Part shown: piece after piece, positions 9,866 through 18,663 of the stretch
Layout: each line of letters starts with the position of its first letter
Position numbering within the stretch: the stretch's first letter is position 1
Source of the DNA: Shewanella benthica KT99
GTDB taxonomy: Bacteria > Pseudomonadota > Gammaproteobacteria > Enterobacterales > Shewanellaceae
Direction: 5' to 3'
Length of the DNA stretch: 64,000 nucleotides
Assembly: GCF_000172075.1 (NCBI RefSeq)
Contig: NZ_ABIC01000019.1
Location: 1-64,000, forward strand
Notes under the pieces: generated by a model
Databases searched by the model: none
Seen by the model: the letters and a program-made list of their open reading frames with translations, nothing else
What the model was told of the DNA's origin: nothing
Position numbers and translations under genes: made by a program

Positions 9866-9921
9866 TGCACTATTATGGTGCGTCAACTGGTCGATTTTGG
9901 TGCGATCACCATGATGGTGCG
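9866..9921. promoter_or_regulatory. Two NtrC enhancer sites upstream of glnA
   Basis: TGCACTATTATGGTGCG (9866-9882) and CACCATGATGGTGC (within 9903-9921) are dyads of the NtrC type. They lie about 90-145 bases upstream of the predicted transcription start, the normal enhancer distance. Confidence 0.85.
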
Positions 9922-10075
9922 AAGGCAGACAAAACATACTATTCATAGCTGACTAAAAAATAATCCTGTGCGAGAGCACTTGGCTAGAGTAGAATGACAC
10001 GTTTTTTATTGCAACAGCTATTATTAAGGCTGTTACAAATATCCCACTATATTATAGATGGTAAGAGGTTTATCA

Positions 10076-11887
10076 GTGTTAGAGAATTTACGTAACATCG
10101 CCATTATTGCACACGTGGACCATGGTAAAACTACCTTGGTAGACAAGTTGCTGTCGCAGTCTGGAACCCTTCAGACCCGAGGAGAAGCCACTGAGCGGGT
10201 GATGGATTCAAACGATATTGAAAAGGAACGTGGAATCACGATTCTTGCCAAGAACACTGCCATCATGTGGAACGATTACCGTATCAACATCGTGGATACT
10301 CCAGGTCACGCCGATTTCGGTGGTGAAGTTGAGCGCGTTCTTTCTATGGTTGATTCAGTATTGCTTCTTGTCGATGCCGTTGACGGTCCAATGCCGCAGA
10401 CTCGCTTTGTAACTAAGAAAGCTTTCGCCCTAGGTCTTAAGCCTATCGTGGTTATCAACAAGATTGACCGCCCTGGCGCGCGTCCTGATTGGGTTATCGA
10501 TCAAGTCTTCGACCTGTTCGACAACCTAGGCGCTACCGATGATCAGCTAGATTTCCCAATCGTTTATGCTTCTGCATTGAACGGTTATGCTGGTCTGGAT
10601 CCTGAAGTCTCTGGAGGTGACATGACGCCATTGTTCGAGACTATCGTCGAAAAAGTTGCTGCACCCAATGCTGATGCAGAAGGTGATCTACAGATGCAGA
10701 TCTCCCAGATCGATCACAACAACTATGTGGGCGTTATCGGTATCGGTCGCATCAAGCGCGGCAGTGTTAAGACTAACCAGCAGGTCACTATCATCAGTGC
10801 CGACGGTAAGAAGCGTAACGGTAAAATTGGCCAGGTATTAGGTTACATGGGTCTTGAGCGTAACGAAGTCGAAGTCGGTAATGCCGGTGACATCGTGGCT
10901 ATCACGGGTCTGGGTCAACTACTTATCTCAGATACTGTCTGTGCTACTACTAACGTAGAGGCATTGGAACCACTGTCTGTCGATGAGCCTACTCTGACTA
11001 TGACCTTCCAGGTCAACACCTCTCCGTTCGCCGGTAAAGAAGGTAAGTACGTGACTTCACGTAACATCCTTGACCGTCTGCAGCAGGAACTAGTACACAA
11101 CGTAGCACTACGTGTGGAAGAGACTGAAAGCCCGGATCGTTTCCGTGTTTCTGGTCGTGGTGAGCTTCACCTGTCAATTCTGATCGAAAACATGCGTCGT
11201 GAAGGTTACGAGCTAGCCGTTTCTCGTCCAGAAGTTATCGTTAAAGAGATCGATGGCGAGATGTGTGAGCCATTCGAAAACTTGACTGTTGACATTGAAG
11301 AGCAGCATCAAGGTTCTGTTATCGAGAAGCTGGGGATCCGTAAAGCTGACATGCGTGACATGCAGTTAGACGGTAAGGGTCGCGTACGTATCGACTTCAT
11401 CATTCCAAGCCGTGGCTTGATTGGTTTCCAAACTGATTTCATGACAGCGACTTCTGGTTCCGGCCTTATTTACCATTCATTCGACCATTACGGTCCAGTG
11501 AAAGGCGGTGATATCGGTCAGCGTGCTCGTGGCGTATTGATCTCTAACGCTACCGGTAAAGCACTGACTTTCGCTCTGTTTAACCTTCAAGCTCGTGGTC
11601 GTCTATTTATCGGTCACGCCGCAGAAGTTTATGAAGGTCAGGTTATCGGTCTTCATGCTCGCGCAAATGATTTAACAGTTAACTGTTTGAAAGGTAAGCA
11701 GCTGACTAACATGCGTGCATCGGGTACCGATGAGGCGCAAGTACTGACTACGCCAATCACGATGACACTCGAGCAGGCGCTTGAATTTATCGATGATGAT
11801 GAGTTGGTAGAAGTTACGCCGTTGAACATTCGTGTTCGTAAGCGTTACTTGACCGAGAACGAGCGTAAGCGTCATAACCGTAAGTAA
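10076..11887 (+). CDS. typA: Ribosome-associated GTPase TypA/BipA
   Basis: 603 residues from a GTG start at 10076, preferred over the ATG at 10058 because AAGAGG lies seven bases before the GTG and the protein then begins [20 protein letters not shown], like the E. coli protein. The G-domain motifs are AHVDHGKTT (G1), RGITI (G2), DTPGHADFG (G3) and NKID (G4). EF-G-like domains III/V and the BipA-specific C-terminal domain (about 480-600, [18 protein letters not shown]) follow. It is a translational GTPase acting on 50S assembly and stress adaptation, notably at low temperature. It is divergent from glnA, as commonly seen in gammaproteobacteria, with 376 bases between the two starts. Confidence 0.97.
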   Translation: MLENLRNIAIIAHVDHGKTTLVDKLLSQSGTLQTRGEATERVMDSNDIEKERGITILAKNTAIMWNDYRINIVDTPGHADFGGEVERVLSMVDSVLLLVDAVDGPMPQTRFVTKKAFALGLKPIVVINKIDRPGARPDWVIDQVFDLFDNLGATDDQLDFPIVYASALNGYAGLDPEVSGGDMTPLFETIVEKVAAPNADAEGDLQMQISQIDHNNYVGVIGIGRIKRGSVKTNQQVTIISADGKKRNGKIGQVLGYMGLERNEVEVGNAGDIVAITGLGQLLISDTVCATTNVEALEPLSVDEPTLTMTFQVNTSPFAGKEGKYVTSRNILDRLQQELVHNVALRVEETESPDRFRVSGRGELHLSILIENMRREGYELAVSRPEVIVKEIDGEMCEPFENLTVDIEEQHQGSVIEKLGIRKADMRDMQLDGKGRVRIDFIIPSRGLIGFQTDFMTATSGSGLIYHSFDHYGPVKGGDIGQRARGVLISNATGKALTFALFNLQARGRLFIGHAAEVYEGQVIGLHARANDLTVNCLKGKQLTNMRASGTDEAQVLTTPITMTLEQALEFIDDDELVEVTPLNIRVRKRYLTENERKRHNRK

Positions 11888-11939
11888 TGTATTTGAGTTA
11901 CTTATGTTAGTCGAAACCTAAGGTTTCGAGTTTCGTAAG

Positions 11940-11976
11940 AAAAGCCCTGAGCATGAAAATGCTCAGGGCTTTTCTG
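11940..11976 (+). terminator. Terminator after typA
   Basis: AAAAGCCCTGAGCAT pairs with ATGCTCAGGGCTTTT across a short loop, 53 bases after the typA stop, with T residues following. Confidence 0.9.
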
Positions 11977-12266
11977 TATATGGATATACTTATCCCCGGA
12001 GTACAGGATGTACTAGGAGGGGATTGTGTTGGCCTCAAATTAGGCCAAGTGGAATTTGGCTGTATTGTTATTTGGCAATGTTGCGAATGCCATTACTTCA
12101 TGGTTATCTATCACCTGCCGTGGGTGCTGTACAGGATGTACGAATGTCGTGATCACATGGATGTGAATGAACGACCTTAAGTGAAAACACTTCTATGACA
12201 CGGCGCCCTCTCTATTGACGGAAAGGGTCCCTATAGCCTCTGCGACATCAAATAACCTCCATGTTT
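11977..12266. repeat. Intergenic repeat-rich stretch
   Basis: No gene. The stretch 12097-12178 (CTTCATGGTTATCTATC then GTACGAATGTCGTGAT and GGATGTGAATGAACGACC) is related, in inverted orientation, to 46402-46495. GTACAGGATGTAC occurs at about 12001-12013 and again near 12129. This is a dispersed modular intergenic repeat, not coding. Confidence 0.55.
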
Positions 12267-12339
12267 AAGAGCCAGTTCGATAAAATATGTCTATATACAA
12301 ATGCCAGTTCAGCTTTCATGCTTCTCGTTCATGAGCTTA
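12267..12339 (+). repeat. Repeat A, copy 1 (interrupted by IS1595)
   Basis: About 73 bases matching 16104-16176 in direct orientation. Shared blocks are GCCAGTTCG-TAAAATATG, AAATGCCAGTTC and CTTGTTCAT-AGC (here CTCGTTCATGAGC). The copy is cut by the IS1595 insertion and resumes after 13359 (TTATGGCT), so the IS landed inside a pre-existing repeat. Confidence 0.7.
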
Positions 12340-13359
12340 CCTGATTACCCACTATCGTCAGCCATTGTTATACTGTAAGTAATCCCAGTTGTGTTTGAGG
12401 TGCAAAATGGCCAAAAACAAAGTGCAGTTCCAAAAAGGGTATAGCTTAATTGAGCTATTTAAAAACTACGGCTCAGAAGAACAATGCTCCGCCGCCTTGT
12501 TCAACTGGAAGTGGCCACATGGCTTTCAATGCCCGGATTGTGGGTCTTCAAAATACTGCTCGTTAAAAAGCAGAAAACTTTATCAATGCAATCATTGTCA
12601 CCACCAAACTTCTCTGACCAGCAATACGATTTTTGCCAGTACTAAACTTCCATTGCAAACGTGGTTTATTGCCATCTATCTGATAACACAATCAAAGACT
12701 GGTTTATCAGCATTAGCGTTAAAAAGGCAAATTGGCGTTTCGTACAACACTGCCTGGAAAGTAAAGCAAAAAATCATGCAGGTCATGAAGGAACGTGATG
12801 ATACTAAGCCACTATCTGGCATAGTCCAGCTCGATGATGTGTATTGGGGTGGCGAACAGCATGGAGGTAAACCGGGAAGAGGTTCCAGCAACAAAACACC
12901 TTTCGTAGTAGCCATATCGTTGACCGATGATGGCCAGCCATTACACATGAATATGAATGTTGTGAATGGTTTTAAGACCCAAGAAATAAAGAACTGGGCA
13001 GATATGCATCTATCAGATGGGTGCACTGTAGTATCGGACGGATTGGCGTGTTTTCGAGCAGTGACAAAGTCCCACTGTGCTCACGTTAGTCTTGTTACTG
13101 GAGGAGGGGCGAGTTGTGTAGAGATTGAAGCTTTTCGTTGGGTCAATACAATGATAGGTAATGTTAAAATGTCCCTGCACGGTGCTTACCACTCGATTAG
13201 CGCCGAGCATCTACCGCGATATCTTGGCGAGTTTTGTTATCGGTTCAATCGGCGTTTTAATCTAACTGAATTATTGCCACGATTTATGAGTGTGGCAGTT
13301 AGAACGCCACCTATGCCATATAGACTGTTAAAGATGGCTGAGCCTCATGGGTAATCAGG
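12340..13359 (+). mobile_element. Intact IS1595-family insertion sequence with 8-bp target duplication
   Basis: 1020 bases bounded by inverted ends CCTGATTACCCA (left) and TGGGTAATCAGG (right). The 8-mer TGAGCTTA occurs directly on both sides (12332-12339 and 13360-13367), the target duplication length expected for IS1595. One transposase gene fills the element, and its stop codon lies within the right terminal repeat. Exact boundaries and duplication suggest a recent insertion. Confidence 0.92.
12407..13354 (+). CDS. IS1595-family transposase
   Basis: 315 residues from ATG 12407, which has GAGGTG six bases upstream. The N-terminal zinc ribbon is visible as CPDCGSSKYC and CNHCHHQ (about 40-70). 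The DDE-type catalytic core follows: QLDDVYWGG (first Asp), VVSDGLACF (second Asp) and the WVNTMIGNVK segment typical of the IS1595/ISXO2-like group, which uses Asn/Glu near the third position. No frameshift is visible, so the element may still be mobile. Confidence 0.92.
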   Translation: MAKNKVQFQKGYSLIELFKNYGSEEQCSAALFNWKWPHGFQCPDCGSSKYCSLKSRKLYQCNHCHHQTSLTSNTIFASTKLPLQTWFIAIYLITQSKTGLSALALKRQIGVSYNTAWKVKQKIMQVMKERDDTKPLSGIVQLDDVYWGGEQHGGKPGRGSSNKTPFVVAISLTDDGQPLHMNMNVVNGFKTQEIKNWADMHLSDGCTVVSDGLACFRAVTKSHCAHVSLVTGGGASCVEIEAFRWVNTMIGNVKMSLHGAYHSISAEHLPRYLGEFCYRFNRRFNLTELLPRFMSVAVRTPPMPYRLLKMAEPHG

Positions 13360-13382
13360 TGAGCTTATGGCTTTGCCATATT

Positions 13383-13450
13383 CACCCTATCTCTCGCTCG
13401 GAGAGTTTCATGCTGTGAAATCTCGCCTTGCTGTCGAAGGTCACAGCCGC
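13383..13450 (-). repeat. Repeat B, inverted copy
   Basis: On the minus strand this reads GCGGCTGTGACCTTCGACAG ... TTTCACAGCATGAAA ... GAGCGAGAGATAGG and aligns along its whole length, at roughly 80 percent by eye, with 15909-15976 on the plus strand. It contains a small TTTCA/TGAAA dyad. Together the two copies form an inverted pair around the DUF4041 gene. Confidence 0.65.
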
Positions 13451-13930
13451 GTTTGCACTAGAGTATTTACTTCTTCGATTTCAGCTCTACTGGTTTGTAA
13501 CTTGTTTCTGTCGGATAGGCGACACCTGTTACCCAGCACCCTACATCGCAGCTAAAACAGGTTAGAACCAAGAGTTTCGGCCTTCCTTCACCCGCTTCCG
13601 CTTACTTATGTAAGCTTCATATTCGGGGTCGTAAGTCGTAAGGTGTCGTTGCACTCCTCAGGAAGAACACCCTCTCACGATTCAGTTCCCGTCCAATGGA
13701 CTTCGTTACATTGTCAGACTCGCTGCTTTATTCAGAGTCTTAGGGTTAGGGGATGTATGGCAACCTGACACGTACTAACTCTGGCTGCAACAGCCCTAGT
13801 TTGGGGGAAACGACAGACCTTCTGACTGCCAGATTAAGGGCGGAGAATAAAGTTTACACTGACCCCACTTGTTACCACTTGTTAGCGCTTAATCCACAAC
13901 GGTCATCGAATTCGAGTAGGGTGGTAAATC
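13451..13930. other. Non-coding stretch, possibly a retroelement remnant
   Basis: No convincing reading frame in 480 bases. On the minus strand it has a structured, GC-balanced character unlike the AT-rich gene that follows, including GGGAACTGAATCGTGAGAG and GCGGGTGAAGGAAGGCCG, which remind me of the 5' RNA part of bacterial group II introns. No reverse-transcriptase frame and no domain V hairpin were found, so the assignment is tentative. Near 13850-13866 GTTTACACTGACCCC resembles ends of common Shewanella transposable elements. Confidence 0.25.
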
Positions 13931-13948
13931 GATGAGAAAACTGGCGAA

Positions 13949-14009
13949 ATCCGATCACTTAGGGTAAAAATAGAAGATAAAGAGAAAAGATGATTTAGGT
14001 GATCGGATT
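13949..14009. repeat. 11-bp perfect inverted repeat upstream of the DUF4041 gene
   Basis: AATCCGATCAC (13949-13959) is repeated inverted as GTGATCGGATT (13999-14009) around a 39-base AT-rich loop, 160 bases before the gene start. It could be a mobile-element edge or a regulator site; there is no further evidence. Confidence 0.5.
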
Positions 14010-14170
14010 AAGCCGAAATGAGTGATTCGCAATCACGGGAATATGCACATGAATTAGAAGAGTATTTGTTTAAAATGAATAATATAAGATTACATATTAG
14101 TCAAAATAATAGTTAGTTTCTTTTTTGGTGATTTGAAGCTACGTCATAAGTTGAATACAAGGATATTTTG

Positions 14171-15811
14171 ATGGGACAAGACGGCTCAGGAAGCACAATT
14201 GCAGTAATAATTACTCTTTTAATATTTTTTATACCTCTTCTTTTTGCGTGGCTATCAAAGCGAAAACGCAAAAAAGTTGAAGCTGAGCTTGAGGAAAGTA
14301 AGTCAAAGCTAAATGCTGCCGAGAAAAAAGTAGAAGAACTAAATGATAAATATAGCCCTATTATTGATATGGAGTTACATATTCAGCAACTACTTGATGA
14401 GGCAAAAGAAGTATCCGCATCGAACATTTTCCAATCAGAGATTATTCTAGGTAAAGCAGAGGCTAAAGCTAAAGAGCTTTCAATTACAAGTTATTCGAAA
14501 GCCAAAGACCTGGTTACTGATGCAGAGTTAGAAGTAGTTAATATAAAATCAGAATCTAAAGAATTAAATGCTAAAGCGAACCAAAAGTTAAAGGATATTA
14601 AGGACAAAGTAGTTGTTTTAACAAACGAAGCTCATGAAGAAGCAAATCGTATTATTGAGTTAGCAAAAGTTCAGGCACAAGAAATTGCTGGCGATGCATA
14701 TGATGCTAAGTTAAAAGCAGACTCATATGAATCTGCAATTCGAGCTATGAAAAATACAATTGAAGGATATAAGGATGATTACATCATCCCTAATCATTCA
14801 GTATTAGATGACTTAGCGGAAGAGTTCAGTTTTAAAGATGCAGGAGAGCAGTTAAAGCAAGCTCGTAAGCGTGTAAAAGATATGGTTAAGCAAGGGCATG
14901 CTGGTGATTGTGACTATGTTGAAACACACAGAAAGACTTACGCAATTCATTTTGCTGTGGATGCATTCAATGGGAAAGTTGATTCAGCATTAGCCAAAGT
15001 CAAGCATGATAATTTCGGTAAAATCAAACAAGAAATCACTGATGCTTTTGCTTTGGTAAACCACAACGGGGCACCTTTTAGAAATGCTCGAATTAATCAA
15101 ACTTTTTTAGATGCTCGTCAAGAAGAATTAAAATGGGCTGTTTCTACACATGAATTACGCCAAATTGAATTGGCAGAACAACGTGAGATAAAGCAACAGA
15201 TTCGTGAAGAAGAGAAAGCACGAAAAGAAATGGAAAAGGCAATTAAAGAGGCTGAAAAAGAAGAACGTTTGATTCAGAAAGCCTTAGAAAAATCTAGAGC
15301 TGAGTTAGCTAATGCCAATGAAGAACAACGCATAGAGTTTGAAGCACAGCTAGCTGAATTAGAAGGTAAATTAGAAGAAGCAGAAGAAAGAGGGCAACGA
15401 GCACTATCTATGGCACAGCAGACGCGACGTGGTCATGTTTATGTAATTAGTAATGTTGGTAGCTTTGGTGAGAATGTATTTAAAATTGGTATGACTAGAC
15501 GATTAGAACCGTTGGATCGAGTGAAAGAGCTTGGTGATGCATCAGTACCATTTTCTTTTGATGTTCATGCCATGTTGTATAGTGAGGATGCACCAGCTCT
15601 AGAAAAAGATTTACATCGACGCTTTAATCGCGAATCAGTAAATAAAGTGAATCCGAGAAAAGAATTTTTCCGAACATCTCTAGCTGAAATTAAACAAGTA
15701 GTAAATAACCAAGGTATTACTGATGTTCATTGGACAATGAAAGCAGAAGCAGCAGAGTACAGAGAGTCTCTTGCTATTGAAGCCGCACAACAAGAAGAAA
15801 ATGTGGCTTAA
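14171..15811 (+). CDS. Membrane-anchored coiled-coil protein with DUF4041 and GIY-YIG (T5orf172) nuclease-like domain
   Basis: 546 residues from ATG 14171 (AAGGA eight bases upstream). One N-terminal membrane segment (about residues 8-28) is followed by a long charged coiled coil (about 35-200), a DUF4041-like region (about 200-300), a second very Glu/Lys/Ala-rich helix (about 320-415) and a C-terminal T5orf172/MUG113 domain (about 417-510). The last keeps GIY-YIG landmarks: HVYVIS, FKIGMT, an Arg in DRVKEL and a Glu in ALEKDLHRRF. The family is scattered among phages and accessory islands; a role in phage defence or DNA processing is plausible but unproven. The gene is AT-rich compared with its neighbours, stands alone, and is flanked by an IS and two repeat families, all signs of horizontal transfer. 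Confidence 0.8.
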   Translation: MGQDGSGSTIAVIITLLIFFIPLLFAWLSKRKRKKVEAELEESKSKLNAAEKKVEELNDKYSPIIDMELHIQQLLDEAKEVSASNIFQSEIILGKAEAKAKELSITSYSKAKDLVTDAELEVVNIKSESKELNAKANQKLKDIKDKVVVLTNEAHEEANRIIELAKVQAQEIAGDAYDAKLKADSYESAIRAMKNTIEGYKDDYIIPNHSVLDDLAEEFSFKDAGEQLKQARKRVKDMVKQGHAGDCDYVETHRKTYAIHFAVDAFNGKVDSALAKVKHDNFGKIKQEITDAFALVNHNGAPFRNARINQTFLDARQEELKWAVSTHELRQIELAEQREIKQQIREEEKARKEMEKAIKEAEKEERLIQKALEKSRAELANANEEQRIEFEAQLAELEGKLEEAEERGQRALSMAQQTRRGHVYVISNVGSFGENVFKIGMTRRLEPLDRVKELGDASVPFSFDVHAMLYSEDAPALEKDLHRRFNRESVNKVNPRKEFFRTSLAEIKQVVNNQGITDVHWTMKAEAAEYRESLAIEAAQQEENVA

Positions 15812-15908
15812 TGAACGAAGGGGTCGTAGCGAATTAGGTAGGTCTCATGATTCAAAATTGTTTATAGGTAAGGTTAAATAACCTTCTTTTGAATCACACA
15901 GTGTAGAT

Positions 15909-15976
15909 GCGGCTGCGAGCTTCGATGATACGGTGAGGTTTCACGGCGTGAAATTCTTCGAACGAGAGACAGGATG
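15909..15976 (+). repeat. Repeat B, direct copy
   Basis: GCGGCTGCGAGCTTCGATG ... GGTTTCACGGCGTGAAATTC ... GAACGAGAGACAGG, the partner of the inverted copy at 13383-13450. It has a TTTCACGGCGTGAAA dyad at its centre. Confidence 0.65.
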
Positions 15977-16103
15977 TCGAACTGGCATTTAAACATGGAA
16001 GTTGTTTGAAACCGCAGAGCCCACAGGGCCAATTTTGTTCCATACAAAATTTGGCATTTCCTCCATCCCTGGAGGTCAGATGTACTCGAATGATATCTTA
16101 TCT

Positions 16104-16176
16104 AAAAGCCAGTTCGGTAAAATATGCCCCTATAAAAATGCCAGTTCGGCATCTAAGCCTCTTGTTCATAAGCACA
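16104..16176 (+). repeat. Repeat A, copy 2 (uninterrupted)
   Basis: Direct copy of 12267-12339, with GCCAGTTCGGTAAAATATG, ATGCCAGTTCGGC and CTTGTTCATAAGC. The stretch before it (16030-16058) has an AATTTTG/CAAAATT hairpin. The stretch after it (16226-16250, GGCGATAGATAGCAATGAA) is a reverse-orientation piece of the family also present at 12097 and 46254. No gene lies between 15812 and 16461. Confidence 0.7.
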
Positions 16177-16295
16177 TGGCTACGCTATAGCAGAACCCTC
16201 TCGCAATTAAAGAGTGCACTTAAGCACGCTGCAGGCGATAGATAGCAATGAAATTATGACCTTCAATGACATATTTCAACAGCAAAGGACACTGG

Positions 16296-16322
16296 ATTCC
16301 GGCTCAAAAGATCTGCCGGAAT
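16296..16322. repeat. REP-like hairpin
   Basis: ATTCCGGC and GCCGGAAT pair across 11 bases, in the context CTGGATTCCGGC ... GCCGGAATGACG, a very common proteobacterial extragenic palindrome type. Confidence 0.6.
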
Positions 16323-16424
16323 GACGAAAAGTAAAAACCAAAACAAAATGAACCAAGGTAAAAATGTATTAAGCCTTCATTCGAAGGCTAACAAGCTTTG
16401 TGGTAGAGAGCAGAAGTATCTGCA

Positions 16425-16453
16425 TATAAGGTCCTAGAATCTAGGACCTATAA
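16425..16453 (-). terminator. Hairpin after the Fe-S membrane protein gene
   Basis: TATAGGTCCTAGA pairs with TCTAGGACCTTAT on the minus strand, nine bases past the stop codon. There is no long T run, so termination strength is uncertain. Confidence 0.5.
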
Positions 16454-16461
16454 GCTGATTT

Positions 16462-17676
16462 TTAATGTCCAATCGATTTCAGATGCTGTATCAGATAGAT
16501 ACGATCTTCATCCGGTGTTTGGCTATGCCAAAACCCGCCAACGTAGGCGCCTAATGGGATGAGGAACATGATGAGTAACAGGATTATGGTTAATCCCCTT
16601 GCGGATAGCTTAATCCCATTGCGGGTGCTGAAGTGTAGGGCTTCCTTCTTGGGGCAGGCCGATACGCAGCGCATGCAGGCCTGACATTCGTCGGAGCGAA
16701 TATTCTTCTGCGTGTGAACTGAAATATTGGCCGGGCAGGCGCGGGTACATTTGTCGCAGTTCATTCCCTTAGACTCGATCAGGCAGTGTTGTGTGCTTCT
16801 GCGTATCTTAAACGGGCTCAGGAAGCTGATTAAACCTAATAAGGCACCATAAGGGCAGATGTAGCGGCAGAAGCCCTGACGTCGCCACGCAGCGAGACCT
16901 AAGATGAAGGCAAAGCAGACTAAGGTCACTAACCCCGGGGTGATGAAGAACAGACCCATCTTGAGATCGGCTATCTTGTGGTAGTTTCCCTCAAGATAGT
17001 GCGGAATAGACTGAGGCGGCATGCCGATGATGATGTAGAGCAATGCGGCTAACAGCAGGTATTTGAGCATACGAAGGGGCCAGTCTAACCAGGCTGGTGG
17101 TAGCATCTCATTCTTAATGAAGTGTTTTCTTAGCTTATACAAGTATTCCCCCGCGAGCCCCAGGGGGCAGGCCCAACCACAGAAGGCGCGTTTGCATAGC
17201 AGTCCAGTCAGCAAGACCACGGCTAACATCACTGCAGCGGCTGGATGAGTCTGATCCCATAGGCCTAGAGTCAGTATGGCCTTGAGTTCTATGCCTCCGG
17301 CGATGGGTAAAAAGGCGTCGCCGACATCTGGCCTCATTAGCCAAGGCGTGATGCCAGCTTTTAATAATGCCGTGTTTATCGCAAATTGAACTCCGACTAA
17401 CAACATAGACAGTGCCAGTAGATGTTGAATTGCATCTCGCAGGCTATTTATCCTCTGTTCACCTCTGGCTAGCTCAGGTTTAAATTTAGTGAGCAGGAAG
17501 ATTGAAGATGCTGCGATAGCACTCGCGAGCATCAAGGGCCAATACAGTGAGCTTATACAGGCGCCAATAGCCAGGATAATAGTGGTCAAGGCTCCCGATT
17601 TTTTTCCACTCCAATAAAGTAAGCTTGCGCTATAGGCGAGTGCAAGCATTAAGGTTAATGATTCTACAAAGGTCAT
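16462..17676 (-). CDS. Membrane 4Fe-4S protein of the NapH/YccM type
   Basis: 404 residues with several membrane helices in the N-terminal half, and two cytoplasm-facing CX2-3CP motifs in the membrane part (FCGWACPLG and FCRYICPYG). A two-cluster ferredoxin segment follows (CDKCTRACPANI and CQACMRCVSACPKK), then a final membrane helix (about 365-385). This layout fits electron-transfer proteins that pass quinol electrons to periplasmic or membrane reductases. No reductase genes adjoin it, so the partner is unknown. It stands alone on the minus strand with 285 non-coding bases upstream. Family assignment is good, specific role open. Confidence 0.8.
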   Translation of the reverse strand: MTFVESLTLMLALAYSASLLYWSGKKSGALTTIILAIGACISSLYWPLMLASAIAASSIFLLTKFKPELARGEQRINSLRDAIQHLLALSMLLVGVQFAINTALLKAGITPWLMRPDVGDAFLPIAGGIELKAILTLGLWDQTHPAAAVMLAVVLLTGLLCKRAFCGWACPLGLAGEYLYKLRKHFIKNEMLPPAWLDWPLRMLKYLLLAALLYIIIGMPPQSIPHYLEGNYHKIADLKMGLFFITPGLVTLVCFAFILGLAAWRRQGFCRYICPYGALLGLISFLSPFKIRRSTQHCLIESKGMNCDKCTRACPANISVHTQKNIRSDECQACMRCVSACPKKEALHFSTRNGIKLSARGLTIILLLIMFLIPLGAYVGGFWHSQTPDEDRIYLIQHLKSIGH

Positions 17677-17881
17677 AATGATCTGATATGAGTGACAAGG
17701 TGTATCAGTCAGAGGCTTGAGGCGGAAGTAAGTTCTTCACATAACACGCTTTTGTGTATTACCTCTAAATAACAGCGGGTGTTTAGGGCTAGGCTAGGAG
17801 CTGTATCACAAACTTATGATTGAGTGGCTTGTGTATATTGATATTTGGGGTAGGGAAGAAAAATCGAGTACGTAACATCGA

Positions 17882-17919
17882 CAAAAAGACCCTGAGCATA
17901 GATGCTCAGGGTCTTTTTG
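17882..17919. terminator. Strong bidirectional terminator
   Basis: CAAAAAGACCCTGAGCAT pairs with ATGCTCAGGGTCTTTTTG around a two-base loop. It lies 43 bases beyond the DUF2959 stop, with A and T runs on both sides. Confidence 0.9.
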
Positions 17920-17930
17920 TGTTGTTTGAT

Positions 17931-17958
17931 TTTCTAGTTTCTAGTTTCTAGTTTCTAG
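17931..17958. repeat. Four tandem copies of TTTCTAG
   Basis: Four exact 7-base units in a row between the DUF2959 stop and its terminator, followed by a fifth imperfect unit (AACCTAG). Related CTAG-rich palindromes occur at 16432-16447 and 21524-21555. Confidence 0.85.
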
Positions 17959-17961
17959 AAC

Positions 17962-18609
17962 CTAGTTTTCTTCCATGGCGGCAATAAACTTATTCGATGC
18001 TTCGATAGACTTATTCATCTCTTTGATCAGGCCTGAAATATCGGTCTTCAGGCTAGCAAACTCACCCTTGATGGCTCCGATCGCTTGGGCATTCAAGTTA
18101 TGCTTCAGATAAAGCATATTGTCTTTCATTGCGGTTAAAACCGGTGCCATCTTACTTTCGGCGCGCTTCATGGTACGAACTAACTGCTGGTACGAACGCT
18201 GAGTCTCACGCAACTTACTCTCACTGCTACGGCGTAGGCTGGCCTTGCTTATTTCACCTATTTCGCTTTGCCATTCATCGAATAGAGCATCGGCTACATC
18301 TTCCACTTTTTCGATGCGGTTGCTGACGTCATCGGCTGCATCTTGAGATGATTCATATTCATCCTTGGCCTTGTTGTAAGCCGTCTGCAGATCACCACCA
18401 TCGTGGTTAATCAGGGCCTGCATCTCGACCAGTGCCGAGCTGAACTGCTTCTGTGCCTCTTGCTGAGACTCTCTGGCATCCTCTATTCGGTCGACCATGA
18501 TGTCACGCTTGTGATAACCCACTTTCTCCATGGCACCATAATAGGCACTCTGACAGCCCGTCAGGAGTAAGCTGGTGGCCACGATGGCAATTGATATGTA
18601 TCTGTTCAT
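17962..18609 (-). CDS. DUF2959 lipoprotein
   Basis: 215 residues from ATG 18609; the upstream in-frame ATG would put charged residues before the signal peptide. A lipoprotein signal ends at LLLTGC, so the protein is probably anchored by a lipidated Cys. The rest is almost entirely helical coiled coil, rich in Glu, Lys, Ala and Gln, with no catalytic motifs. DUF2959 proteins are of unknown function. The next gene upstream (18664) encodes a small membrane protein on the same strand, 54 bases away, possibly co-transcribed. Confidence 0.85.
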   Translation of the reverse strand: MNRYISIAIVATSLLLTGCQSAYYGAMEKVGYHKRDIMVDRIEDARESQQEAQKQFSSALVEMQALINHDGGDLQTAYNKAKDEYESSQDAADDVSNRIEKVEDVADALFDEWQSEIGEISKASLRRSSESKLRETQRSYQQLVRTMKRAESKMAPVLTAMKDNMLYLKHNLNAQAIGAIKGEFASLKTDISGLIKEMNKSIEASNKFIAAMEEN

Positions 18610-18663
18610 TTTTGGATTGTCCTTGTCCATAACTGGAAACTGAGTTCGGCCAAATGTAAACGA

